In this document: one piece after another, positions 42,938 through 51,210 of the stretch
How positions within the stretch are numbered: the first letter of the stretch is position 1
Layout of the letters: every line of letters begins with the position of its first letter
Assembly (NCBI RefSeq): GCF_021049265.1
Contig: NZ_CP088018.1
Span: forward strand, 248,001-312,000
Direction of reading: 5' to 3'
Origin: Ruania suaedae
Lineage (GTDB): Bacteria; Actinomycetota; Actinomycetes; Actinomycetales; Beutenbergiaceae
DNA: 64,000 nt
The notes under the pieces: generated by a model
What the model was told of the DNA's origin: nothing
The model's input: the letters and a program-made list of their open reading frames with translations, nothing else
Database searches by the model: none
Program-made: the position numbers and the translations under genes

Positions 42938-43996
42938 TCAGAACAGCGCGAGCACCTCGGCCGGGTCGACCTCCTCGAGCGAGGCGTGCCGCCAGCGCGG
43001 CTCCTGCCCCCGTTCGATGAGGACTGCCCGCACTCCCTCGATGAAGTCACCGGCCCCGGCGCCCCGCATCAACCCCGTGCCCAACCGCAGGTCCTGGTCG
43101 AGCACGTCGGCCACGGTCGGCATCCGGGCGGCACGGCGGATGGCCTCGAGGGTGAGCGCCACCGAGAACGGGCAGCGCGAGGACAACATCGATGCCGCCT
43201 CCTGTGCCTCCGGCTCCGGGCGATCACGCAGGCGGGAGGCCACCGCGACCGGGTCGTCGCCGCTGAAGCAGTCGTCGATCCACGCGCGGTGACCGACCGA
43301 GCCGCCCGGACGGCGGGCCGGCTCGAAGCCCTCCACCGGCTCCAGGGGCGCGCCCCCGGCCCATCGCGCGCACAGCCGTTCCCAGGCCTCGGCCTCGATG
43401 AGCTCATCAGCGAGCCCGGCGGCGATCGCTTCCTGCCCGCCGGCTCGCGCCCCGGTGAGGGCGAGGTAGGTGCCCAGCTCACCCGGAGCCCGGGAGAGCT
43501 CGAACAGCGCACCCACGTCCGGGAAGAAGCCGATCGCCGTCTCCGGCATCGCGACGGTCGTGCGAGAGGTCACCAGCCGTAGCGAAGCGTGCCCGGCAAG
43601 CCCGATTCCGCCTCCCATGACCACCCCGTCCATGAAGGCGGCGACAGGGATCCGGGCCTGCGCGATCAGCCGGTCGAGGGCGTACTCGGCCTCCCAGAAC
43701 TGCACCGCGCGATCGACGTCGCCGGCCAGCAGCCAGTCCCGGATCGCGCGCACATCACCGCCCGCGCACAGGCCCCGGTCACCGGCGCCGTCCAGGGCGA
43801 GCGCCTGGACCGACCCGTCGTCGGCCCACGCATGCACCTGGTCACTCACCGCGGTGACCATTTCCGTGGTGAGGGCGTTGATGGTCTCGGGCCGGTTCAG
43901 CCGGATCCGCCCGAGCGCGCCGTGCCGGGCGACCAGCACGTGCTCGCCGGCGCGAGTCCAGGGGAAGGCGTCGGGGTCGGTGATCGGGTCCGGCAC
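42938..43996 (-). CDS. Enoyl-CoA hydratase/isomerase family, 3-hydroxyisobutyryl-CoA hydrolase type
   Basis: 352 residues, longer than classic crotonases and typical of the ECH_2 group that includes 3-hydroxyisobutyryl-CoA hydrolase of valine breakdown. The oxyanion-hole segment GLCAGGDVRAI and the PETAIGFFPDVGALFELSR segment with its catalytic Glu are present, as is VMGGGIGLAGHA. Start is GTG 43996 with GGAGG 5 bases upstream. It stands alone here, with no other valine-pathway gene, so the exact reaction stays open between hydrolase and hydratase. Confidence 0.85.
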   Translation of the reverse strand: MPDPITDPDAFPWTRAGEHVLVARHGALGRIRLNRPETINALTTEMVTAVSDQVHAWADDGSVQALALDGAGDRGLCAGGDVRAIRDWLLAGDVDRAVQFWEAEYALDRLIAQARIPVAAFMDGVVMGGGIGLAGHASLRLVTSRTTVAMPETAIGFFPDVGALFELSRAPGELGTYLALTGARAGGQEAIAAGLADELIEAEAWERLCARWAGGAPLEPVEGFEPARRPGGSVGHRAWIDDCFSGDDPVAVASRLRDRPEPEAQEAASMLSSRCPFSVALTLEAIRRAARMPTVADVLDQDLRLGTGLMRGAGAGDFIEGVRAVLIERGQEPRWRHASLEEVDPAEVLALF

Positions 43997-44133
43997 GGGT
44001 GCCTCCTACGTGATCAGTCGGGCGGGCCTGCCCTCCTTCCGAGTGTGGCCCCCCGACCCGGTGCGCGCACGGCGTCGCTCCACCGCCGGTCTCATCCAGT
44101 GATACGAGCTGGAGGCAGGACATGAGACAGGTA

Positions 44134-44244
44134 GCATCGGAAACTCACCATCCAGAGCGGCCGAGAGTCCTGGCTCGACGACGCCGCAGCAACCCCTCAA
44201 CGGAAGCCTCCCGCGGGGAAGGGTGCTACAGCCAGGTCCGATGG
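44134..44244 (+). promoter_or_regulatory. SAM-I (S-box) riboswitch upstream of metF
   Basis: P1 is formed by CATCGG (44135-44140) and CCGATG (44238-44243). Between them come the S-box core elements in order: ATCCAGAGCGGCCGAG (kink-turn/P2 side), GACGCCGCAGCAACC (conserved GCAACC), and AAGGGTGCTACAGCC (the AAGGTGCTA-like P3/P4 joint). This layout matches the SAM-I class, which turns expression off when SAM is high. After the aptamer, GGGGGTCCCCC (44282-44292) abuts the metF ATG, so control may be at translation start. The rest of the 44000-44130 gap shows no clear promoter. Confidence 0.85.
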
Positions 44245-44292
44245 AGTTCTGATGCAGGCACAGGTCCACCCACCCGACGGCGGGGGTCCCCC

Positions 44293-45207
44293 ATGACCAC
44301 CGCCACCCTCTACCGCACCCCCCGGCCGGGGCCGTGCATCTCGTTCGAGCTCTACCCGCCCCGCACGCCGCGAGGCGAGGAGACGATCGGGCGCACCATC
44401 GGTGCACTGGCCGATCTCGCCCCCGACTACTTCTCGATCACCTATGGCGCCTCCGGCTCCACGCGTGCCACCTCCCGGGAGCTGATCTGCCGGGTCCGGG
44501 ACGAGACCCGCATCACGCCACTGGCCCACCTCACCTGCGTCGGAGCCAGCGCCGAGGATCTCGACGGCTACGTCGCCACCCTGCTGCAGGCGGGCGTGCG
44601 CGACTTCCTCGCGCTCCGCGGCGATGCGCCGGCCGGCGAACCGGACTGGCGTCCCCACCCTGAGGGTCTCACCCGTGCCAGTGAGCTCGTGGCGCTGCTG
44701 CGGCAGACCGCCCGCGACCACCTCGGCGAGGAGGGGGACGCCGTCAGCATCAGCGTGGCCACCTATCCCGGCGGCGCCTACGACGCCCAAGGGCGGCCCC
44801 GCATCGAGGACGACGACGTCGCCGCCCTCCTGGAGAAGCAGGCCGCGGGAGCGGACTTCGCCATCACCCAGCTCTTCTACGACGCCGGCCACTACGCCGA
44901 GCTCGTCCGTGCCGCGCGCGCGGCGGGCGTGCGCATCCCGATCGTGCCGGGCCTGATCCCGCTGACCGACCCGCGCCGGCTGCGCCGGATGGTCGAGCTC
45001 ACCGGCGTGCCGGTGCCGCCCGCGCTGCTCGAGGAGCTCGACAGTGCGCCGGACAAGGAGGAGGCGTACCGGCGCGGACTCGCCGCCAGCGTCCGGCTCG
45101 TGCACGAGGTGCTCGAGACCGGTGCGCCCGGGATCCACTTCTACACGTTCAACTCCTCGCGCGCCGTGCTGGACCTGCTGCGCGAGTCCGGCCTGCGGCC
45201 CACCTGA
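44293..45207 (+). CDS. metF: Methylenetetrahydrofolate reductase
   Basis: 304 residues, the normal bacterial MetF size. The opening CISFELYPPRTPRGEE, the FAD-site Asp/Glu segments (LRGDAPAGEPDW), and ITQLFYDAGHYAELV with IPIVPGLIPLTDPRRL are characteristic. It reduces 5,10-methylene-THF to 5-methyl-THF, the methyl donor used by MetE. ATG 44293 follows a G-run directly; the frame upstream covers the riboswitch and is not coding. metE follows after 99 bases, so both genes are likely under the SAM riboswitch. Confidence 0.93.
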   Translation: MTTATLYRTPRPGPCISFELYPPRTPRGEETIGRTIGALADLAPDYFSITYGASGSTRATSRELICRVRDETRITPLAHLTCVGASAEDLDGYVATLLQAGVRDFLALRGDAPAGEPDWRPHPEGLTRASELVALLRQTARDHLGEEGDAVSISVATYPGGAYDAQGRPRIEDDDVAALLEKQAAGADFAITQLFYDAGHYAELVRAARAAGVRIPIVPGLIPLTDPRRLRRMVELTGVPVPPALLEELDSAPDKEEAYRRGLAASVRLVHEVLETGAPGIHFYTFNSSRAVLDLLRESGLRPT

Positions 45208-45306
45208 CCCGGCCCGCCGACGTCCACTGACTCCCACTCACACTGCACCGCCCCCTCGTACTCCCACCCCGGCAGGGGACGACCACCCGATCCACCGGAG
45301 GACTCG

Positions 45307-47631
45307 ATGACTCAGCACACCCACGACGCCCAGCCCTTCCCCGCCACCACCGTGCTCGGCTACCCCCGCATCGGCCCGCGCCGCGAGCTCAAGCGCGCGC
45401 TGGAGTCCTTCTGGTCCGGTGCCACCACCGAGCCCGACCTCGCCGGGGCGGGCTCCGCCCTGCGCCGCCGCACCCGCGAGCACCTGAGTGGCCTCGGCCT
45501 CGACCCGCACGCGGCGGCCATCCCCTCCGACTTCAGCTACTACGACCAGGTGCTCAGCACGGCCGTGGCCGTGGGTGCCGTCCCGGAGCGGTTCGGCATC
45601 GACGCCGAGGGGCCGGTCGGCCTGGCCGACTACTCCCGCCTGGCTCGCGGCGACGCCGGGACCGCCCCGCTGGAGCTGACCAAGTGGTTCGACACCAACT
45701 ACCACTACCTCGTGCCCGAGATCGGCGCGCAGACGCCGCTGCGTCACATCCCGGGTTCGGCTCCGGTGGCCGAGTTCCTGGAGGCCAAGGAGCAGGGCAC
45801 GCTGACCCGGCCCGTCCTCGTCGGGCCGGTGACCTTCCTGGCGCTGGCCAAGGGCGAGGAGGACACCGACCCGCTGGACCGGCTCGACGACCTCGTCGAG
45901 GTCTACCGGCAGCTGCTCTCCGAGCTCGCCGCCGCGGGCGCCACCTGGGTGCAGCTGGACGAGCCGGCGCTGGTCAGCGACAACGGCGCCGTTCCCGCGC
46001 CGCGGCTCACCGGGGCCGCCGAGCGCGCCTACCGGCAGCTGGCGCAGGCATCCGCCCGCCCGCAGCTGCTCGTGGCCGCACCCTACGGCGACCTGCGCGA
46101 ACGGTTCGCCGTGCTGGCCGCCACCGGCGTGGAGGCGATCGCGCTGGATCTGGTCAAGGGATCCATACCCGACGACGGCGCCCTCGCCCAGGCCTCCCAC
46201 CTCACCCTGGTCGCAGGGCTGGTGGACGGCCACAACGTGTGGCGCACCGACCTGGACGCCGCCACCGAGCGGCTGCACCAGCTACGGACGGCCCACCAGG
46301 GGCGCGTGTGCGTGGGCACCTCGACCTCGCTGCTGCACGTGCCGCACACGGTTGCTGACGAGCAGGCGCTCCCGGAGCGGCTGCGCTCCTGGCTGGCCTT
46401 CGCCGACGAGAAGGTGGCCGAGGTGCTCGCCCTGTCCGCAGGCCCCGACGGCGCAGCCGAGGCCTTCGCCGTGGCGCGCGGCGCCGTCGCGGATCGCGCC
46501 GGCGCACCCGGCGTGCGCCGGGACGAGGTGCGCCACCGGACGGGAGCGCTCACGGCCTCCGACACCGAGCGTGCCCAGGTCGACGTCCGGGTGGCTGCGC
46601 AGCAGGAACGACTCGGGTTGCCGCTGCTGCCGACCACCACGATCGGGTCCTTCCCGCAGACCGGCGAGCTGCGCCGTGCGCGGGCGCAGCGGCGCACGGG
46701 GGAGATCACCCAGGAGGTCTACGACCAGGTGATCCGGGACGAGATCGGCCGGGTGATCGACCTGCAGACCGAGCTCGGGCTGGATGTGCTCGTGCATGGG
46801 GAGCCCGAGCGCAACGACATGGTGCAGTACTTCGCGGAGCTGCTCGACGGGTTCGCCGTCACCGAGCACGGGTGGGTGCAGTCCTACGGATCGCGGTGCA
46901 CGCGGCCCTCGATCCTGTGGGGTGACGTCTCCCGCCCCGCGCCCATGACGGTGGAGTGGACCCGCTACGCCGCCTCGCTCACCGACAAGCCGGTCAAGGG
47001 CATGCTCACCGGACCGGTGACGATCCTGGCGTGGTCCTTCGTGCGCGACGACCTGCCGCTGGGCCAGGTGGCCGAGCAGGTGGCACTCGCGCTGCGGGAC
47101 GAGGTGGCCGATCTGGAGGCCGCCGGCATCGGCGTCATCCAGGTCGACGAGCCGGCGTTGCGCGAGCTGCTGCCGCTGCGGGCCGAGGATCACCAGGCCT
47201 ATCTGGACTGGTCGGTGCGCTCGTTCCGGCTGGCGACCTCGGGTGCTGCGCCGTACACCCAGGTGCACACCCACCTGTGCTACTCCGAGTTCGGTGAGGT
47301 GATCGACGCCATCGACGGTCTCGGAGCAGACGTCACCTCGCTCGAGGCGGCGCGTTCGGCGATGGAGGTGGTGCCCGAGCTGGCCGCCTCGGGCTTCTCC
47401 CGCGGGATCGGACCGGGTGTGTGGGACATCCACTCCCCCCGCGTGCCGAGCCAGGAGGAGATCGCCCAGCTGCTGGACCGCGCGCTGGACGCGGTGCCCG
47501 CCACCCAGCTCTGGGTCAACCCGGACTGCGGGCTGAAGACGCGTCGCTACGCCGAGACGGAGGAGTCGCTGCGCAACCTGGTGGCTGCCACCCGCGGGGT
47601 GCGCGCGGGGTCGTCGCCGCTCAACAGGTGA
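45307..47631 (+). CDS. metE: Cobalamin-independent methionine synthase
   Basis: 774 residues, typical for MetE. N-terminal GYPRIGPRRELKRALE and ELTKWFDTNYHY, and C-terminal zinc ligands in HTHLCYSEF (H656, C658), a Glu near 681 and NPDCGLKTR (C741) are all in place. It moves the methyl group of 5-methyl-THF(Glu)n to homocysteine in the cytosol. GGAGG is 5 bases before the ATG. It lies downstream of metF and the SAM riboswitch. The 99-base gap before it is pyrimidine-rich and shows no hairpin. Confidence 0.95.
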   Translation: MTQHTHDAQPFPATTVLGYPRIGPRRELKRALESFWSGATTEPDLAGAGSALRRRTREHLSGLGLDPHAAAIPSDFSYYDQVLSTAVAVGAVPERFGIDAEGPVGLADYSRLARGDAGTAPLELTKWFDTNYHYLVPEIGAQTPLRHIPGSAPVAEFLEAKEQGTLTRPVLVGPVTFLALAKGEEDTDPLDRLDDLVEVYRQLLSELAAAGATWVQLDEPALVSDNGAVPAPRLTGAAERAYRQLAQASARPQLLVAAPYGDLRERFAVLAATGVEAIALDLVKGSIPDDGALAQASHLTLVAGLVDGHNVWRTDLDAATERLHQLRTAHQGRVCVGTSTSLLHVPHTVADEQALPERLRSWLAFADEKVAEVLALSAGPDGAAEAFAVARGAVADRAGAPGVRRDEVRHRTGALTASDTERAQVDVRVAAQQERLGLPLLPTTTIGSFPQTGELRRARAQRRTGEITQEVYDQVIRDEIGRVIDLQTELGLDVLVHGEPERNDMVQYFAELLDGFAVTEHGWVQSYGSRCTRPSILWGDVSRPAPMTVEWTRYAASLTDKPVKGMLTGPVTILAWSFVRDDLPLGQVAEQVALALRDEVADLEAAGIGVIQVDEPALRELLPLRAEDHQAYLDWSVRSFRLATSGAAPYTQVHTHLCYSEFGEVIDAIDGLGADVTSLEAARSAMEVVPELAASGFSRGIGPGVWDIHSPRVPSQEEIAQLLDRALDAVPATQLWVNPDCGLKTRRYAETEESLRNLVAATRGVRAGSSPLNR

Positions 47632-47689
47632 CTCGGCCGGTGCCGGGCTAGGGTGACGTTCACACACGGACCGAAGCTGGGAGACCGCA

Positions 47690-48037
47690 ATGAACGGCAA
47701 GATCGCATTCGTCGTCGGGGCGGGGGTCGGGTACGTGCTCGGCACCCGAGCAGGCCGCGAGCAGTACGCGCGGATCAAGGAAGCCACCAAGAACGCGTGG
47801 CAGAACCCGAAGGTGCAGGAGCAGGTGAACGCCGCCGAGGAGCGGGTCGGGTCGGTGATGCGCGAGCAGGGCTCGCAGATGGCAGAGCGTGCCACCGGCC
47901 TGGTCAAGGACCGCCTCTCCGGGCGGTTCGGGTCCTCGCACTCCAGCACCGAATCCGGTAGTGCCGCCTCGGACACACCCGGTCCCGGGACCAACGCCAA
48001 CCCCGAGCCCGGTGGCGGCACCGGATCACGCGCGTAG
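47690..48037 (+). CDS. YtxH-like small membrane-associated protein
   Basis: 115 residues. A single N-terminal hydrophobic segment (KIAFVVGAGVGYVLGTRAG) is followed by the YtxH-type EQYARIKEATKNAWQNPKVQEQV stretch, an amphipathic helix and a disordered Ser/Gly/Pro tail. The group is widespread in actinobacteria and unassigned in function. GGGAG is a few bases before the ATG. Alone, 58 bases after metE. Confidence 0.8.
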   Translation: MNGKIAFVVGAGVGYVLGTRAGREQYARIKEATKNAWQNPKVQEQVNAAEERVGSVMREQGSQMAERATGLVKDRLSGRFGSSHSSTESGSAASDTPGPGTNANPEPGGGTGSRA

Positions 48038-48049
48038 GGCGCTCACCAC

Positions 48050-50293
48050 TCAGCGCAGGCGCCGCCGGCGCATCGACGCCGTTGAGCATCGCCGCAGGAA
48101 CCGGCCCAGACTCGTCAGGTCAGCCGCGTCGCGCGGCATGGTGCGCTGGAGCGCGGGGGAGTGGACGAGGATCAGGCGCCCCGCCGGCGTGCTGCCGCCC
48201 CCGGCGCTCGCCTCGCTCCAGGGATCCAGCACGCCGGCGAGCCCACCGGGCGCCCGGTCCGGTGAACTGAGAGCGAGCGAGCCCACGGTCACCGGAGCGC
48301 GTCCATCGAGAGCGCCGGTGGTGTCACCGACCCGCACCAGGGGATGCCCGGCGGCGTCGAGCGCCTCGCGCAATAGCCGTTGCTGGCGCGGCTGCGCGGC
48401 CACCACCAGCACGTCGGCGGCCTCGAGCGGTCGCGGACGGCCAGCGTCGACGGCCGGCCGGCCCAGCAGTGCGCCGACCTGGGCGACGACCTCGGCGGCC
48501 TCGGCCGCGGACCGTCCGTTCTCCCGGTGGTCGACCGGAACCAGATGCAGTCCGGCTTCGAGCCCGGCCACCTCGGTGACGTCTGTCTCCCGTTCCGCGG
48601 CCGGTCCGGTGGCCGGGTCGGGCCGGGCGGCCACGTCGGCTCGCTCACCTGCGTCGGCTCGGTCCGCTGCGCCGGCTCGGTCGATCCGGCCTCCGCTGTC
48701 CGCCGGAGCGCCGGCCGTGCCGCCCGCCGCCCTACCCGGCGGCGCGGCGTCGCGCTGAGCGAGCAGCCAGTCCCGCAGCCGCCGGGTGGAGAGGCAGTCG
48801 TAGCGGTTGTAGTCGGCCAGCACGTCCAGCTGCCGCCGGTAGGCCTCGTCTTCACCCTGCTCGCGCAAGGCGCAGGCCCGCTCGTACGCGAGCACCGAAT
48901 CTCCCCCGGTCGTGACGCCGGAGTCGTCGCGCGACGTCGAGCCCATGTAGAGCGGTTCGAGCTTCTTCAGCGAGTACGACGGCTGCGAGATGCGGACCGA
49001 GGCCTTCACCGTGGCGTACAGGTCGACGAAGACCCCCGCGGCGAGCAGCTCGCCCACCTCCTCCTCACCGACGCGGTGACGGCGCGTGAGGCTGCGGAGC
49101 GTGTCCTGCTCGTACGCGGCGTAGTGGTACACGTGCATCCCCGGGTACTGCGCGCGCCGTCGCCGCAGATACGCCAGGAAGTCGCGCAGCGCCACGGCCT
49201 CGGCGGGCCGGTCGTGCGCCCAGAAGGTCACGTAGGTGCCTTCGTCCTCCAGCAGTCCGAACAGGTACTCCAGGCCCCACTCGCTCCGGTCGGAGTCCAC
49301 CCAGAGCGGGTCTCCCTCGAAGTCGAAGAACACGTCCCCCGCGTCCGGGGGCGGCAACGCGTCGAGTCCGGCGCGGTCGTGCACCTCAGCCAGGACCGCT
49401 GCTGGATCCGCTGCCCGCTCCTGCTGCAGCTGCAGGGCAGCCTGGGCATGGATCCGCTCCCAGCTGCGGGCGTCGACCTCCGGTGGCGCGCTGCCGGCCG
49501 CGGCCACGTCGTCGATGGTCTCCAGACCCGCCCCGCGCAGGGCGTCGCGGTGCCGGGCACGCACCCCCCAGATCGTCCGCACGTCGCGGGTGCGGGCGAT
49601 CTCGGCGCGGCAGTACTCACACCACAGGCACGCCGTGTACCACTCCTCACCCCAGCGCACCGGACCGTCGGCCAGCCGGTGGGAGTCGAGCAGGTGCTGT
49701 ACGTGTCGGCGGTGCTCGCGGTGGACAGCCACGCTCGCCATGCTCTCGTGCTCGCTCGTCTCGCCGGTGCCGAGCACGAGGCGGGTGTGGCCGGCCAACG
49801 GAACCTGCAGGCGCAGCAGCTGCGCGGCGTAGGCGGCCACCTGCAGGACGGCCTTCGGCTTGGCCGAGCGGGCGAGCTTGCTGTCCACGACGGCGTAGCG
49901 CGCCTGGCCATCGCGCGCCCCCTCGCGTACGAGGAAGTCGGGTCTTCCGTGGAAGCGGCCGTCGAAGAACCCGCCCTGGTAGACCACGTCCGCGCCCGAG
50001 CGCAGAGCCGCGGCGGTCCGCTCGTCCTGCTCGGTCAGTGCTGCCGGCGTGTACCCGGTGGGTGGGCCGATCTCGACCACGCCGGCGCCGAACCGCTCAC
50101 GGAGGCCGGCCAGCACGGCGGCCTCGTGCTCGACCCCCAGGCGTGCGGCGCGCTCGCGGATCGGATCGGTGATCTCCAGAGCCGGCACACGGCCGAGCTT
50201 CTCGTCCAGTCGCCGCAGCAGCTGGAACTCGCACTCGTGGGCGGTCGCCAGATCGGTGGCGCTGTACACCAGGGTCTCGTCGGTCAGGAACAT
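48050..50293 (-). CDS. TM0106-family RecB-like nuclease lacking the helicase motor
   Basis: 747 residues; relatives are commonly about 1100-1200. The N-terminal part keeps a RecB/PD-(D/E)XK core (GRPDFLV, YAVVDSKLA, QVAAYA) and Cys residues for an Fe-S cluster (HECEF, TACLWCEYC). Then comes a DEDD-type RNase H-like exonuclease domain (DVFFDFEGDPLW, YHYAAYEQDTL, DYNRYDCLSTRRLRDWL). After about residue 520 a low-complexity linker replaces the usual DNA2-like helicase; only a degenerate fragment of its C-terminal lobe remains (DVLVVAAQPRQQRLLREAL, SLALSSPDRAPGG). No Walker A is visible. Function of the family is unknown. Confidence 0.8.
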   Translation of the reverse strand: MFLTDETLVYSATDLATAHECEFQLLRRLDEKLGRVPALEITDPIRERAARLGVEHEAAVLAGLRERFGAGVVEIGPPTGYTPAALTEQDERTAAALRSGADVVYQGGFFDGRFHGRPDFLVREGARDGQARYAVVDSKLARSAKPKAVLQVAAYAAQLLRLQVPLAGHTRLVLGTGETSEHESMASVAVHREHRRHVQHLLDSHRLADGPVRWGEEWYTACLWCEYCRAEIARTRDVRTIWGVRARHRDALRGAGLETIDDVAAAGSAPPEVDARSWERIHAQAALQLQQERAADPAAVLAEVHDRAGLDALPPPDAGDVFFDFEGDPLWVDSDRSEWGLEYLFGLLEDEGTYVTFWAHDRPAEAVALRDFLAYLRRRRAQYPGMHVYHYAAYEQDTLRSLTRRHRVGEEEVGELLAAGVFVDLYATVKASVRISQPSYSLKKLEPLYMGSTSRDDSGVTTGGDSVLAYERACALREQGEDEAYRRQLDVLADYNRYDCLSTRRLRDWLLAQRDAAPPGRAAGGTAGAPADSGGRIDRAGAADRADAGERADVAARPDPATGPAAERETDVTEVAGLEAGLHLVPVDHRENGRSAAEAAEVVAQVGALLGRPAVDAGRPRPLEAADVLVVAAQPRQQRLLREALDAAGHPLVRVGDTTGALDGRAPVTVGSLALSSPDRAPGGLAGVLDPWSEASAGGGSTPAGRLILVHSPALQRTMPRDAADLTSLGRFLRRCSTASMRRRRLR

Positions 50294-51077
50294 CCGTGCT
50301 CTCCCTCCCGCCGATGCTCATGTGCTGGTCCGAGGTTATCCGCGTCCGCCGACATCCCGCGCACGCGTCCGCTTGCGCGGCCCCACAGCGCTGCGCCAGC
50401 ACCTCACGCAGCGCCGCCAGCTCGGTGGCCGAGACACCGAGGCCGTAGGCGGCCTTGATGAGGATCTGCTGAACCACGTACGCGCACCGGAACCCGGTGT
50501 TGGGCGGGAGCCAGCCGGCGGCGTCGGCGGCTCCCTTGTCCAGGTTGGCTGCGCCGTCCACCGGGATGAGGTTCGCCGGGTCGTTGGCGAACGCCTGGGC
50601 GTACCCGGGCGCCCAGGTGTGGCCGCCCTTGCGCCAGGCGTCGGCGAGCGCCACCACGTGGTCGACCTGGACCGCCGAGCTCGTGGCCGGCCCCCGGCGG
50701 AAGTCGATGACGTGCCCCGTGTACGGGTCGTGCAGGCGCCCCGACTCCACCACGCACGCCACCAGTGGGTCGCGCACCTGGTCCGCGAGCCACGTCCCGA
50801 GCACGTCGTTACGGGTGTCGCAGCCGTTCCCGTCCACGTCGGCCCACGCCGGCCCGAAGAACTCCCGCTCGTAGTCCTCGAGCTCGAGCGGCTCGACGAC
50901 GGCGAGCCGGGGAAGTGCGGTCCGAGCCGCCTCCAGCGTGGCCCGCGCCACCGGTGTCGGCGCCGGACCGGCCACCTGGGCCCACCAGTGGGGGGCGACG
51001 TACGCCGTCGCGGCCGCCAGGATTACGGCGAGGACCACCGTGGCTGCTCGCGGCCGCCGCGCACGGTGCTCTCCCAT
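50097..51077 (-). CDS. HNH endonuclease family protein running into the next gene
   Basis: Up to about residue 232 it is a typical secreted/membrane-anchored HNH protein: one N-terminal hydrophobic segment, then GNGCDTRNDVL, VDHVVALADAWRKGG (DH at 139-140) and FANDPANLIPVDGAANLDKG (His/Asn/Lys core of DUF1524-like HNH). It should cut DNA outside or at the membrane. The family usually ends near RCG-type residues, at about 50381. Here no stop occurs there and the frame runs to 50097, adding ~94 basic residues and overlapping the TM0106-type gene by 197 bases. Either a stop was lost or a frameshift occurred. ATG 51077 is chosen. Confidence 0.7.
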   Translation of the reverse strand: MGEHRARRPRAATVVLAVILAAATAYVAPHWWAQVAGPAPTPVARATLEAARTALPRLAVVEPLELEDYEREFFGPAWADVDGNGCDTRNDVLGTWLADQVRDPLVACVVESGRLHDPYTGHVIDFRRGPATSSAVQVDHVVALADAWRKGGHTWAPGYAQAFANDPANLIPVDGAANLDKGAADAAGWLPPNTGFRCAYVVQQILIKAAYGLGVSATELAALREVLAQRCGAAQADACAGCRRTRITSDQHMSIGGRESTDVPDRRDPGVQRHRSGDRPRVRVPAAAATGREARPCAGSGDHRSDPRARRTPGGRARGRRAGRPP

Positions 51078-51210
51078 GCGCTCACCCTGTCCGGTTCTCC
51101 GGCGGCGTTCGCGGCCGGCCGGCCGGGTTGTGGACACCGCCGCATCGCGGCGCCACGGCACGATCCGGTGCCGGTGGCTCGCGGGCATCGTGGGCTGGAA
51201 GACTGCAGGC

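Noticed and set aside
44000-44300. tRNA or other structured RNA in the gap before metF
   Set aside because: The conserved blocks match a SAM riboswitch in order and P1 pairing; no cloverleaf or CCA-type end was seen here or elsewhere in the window.
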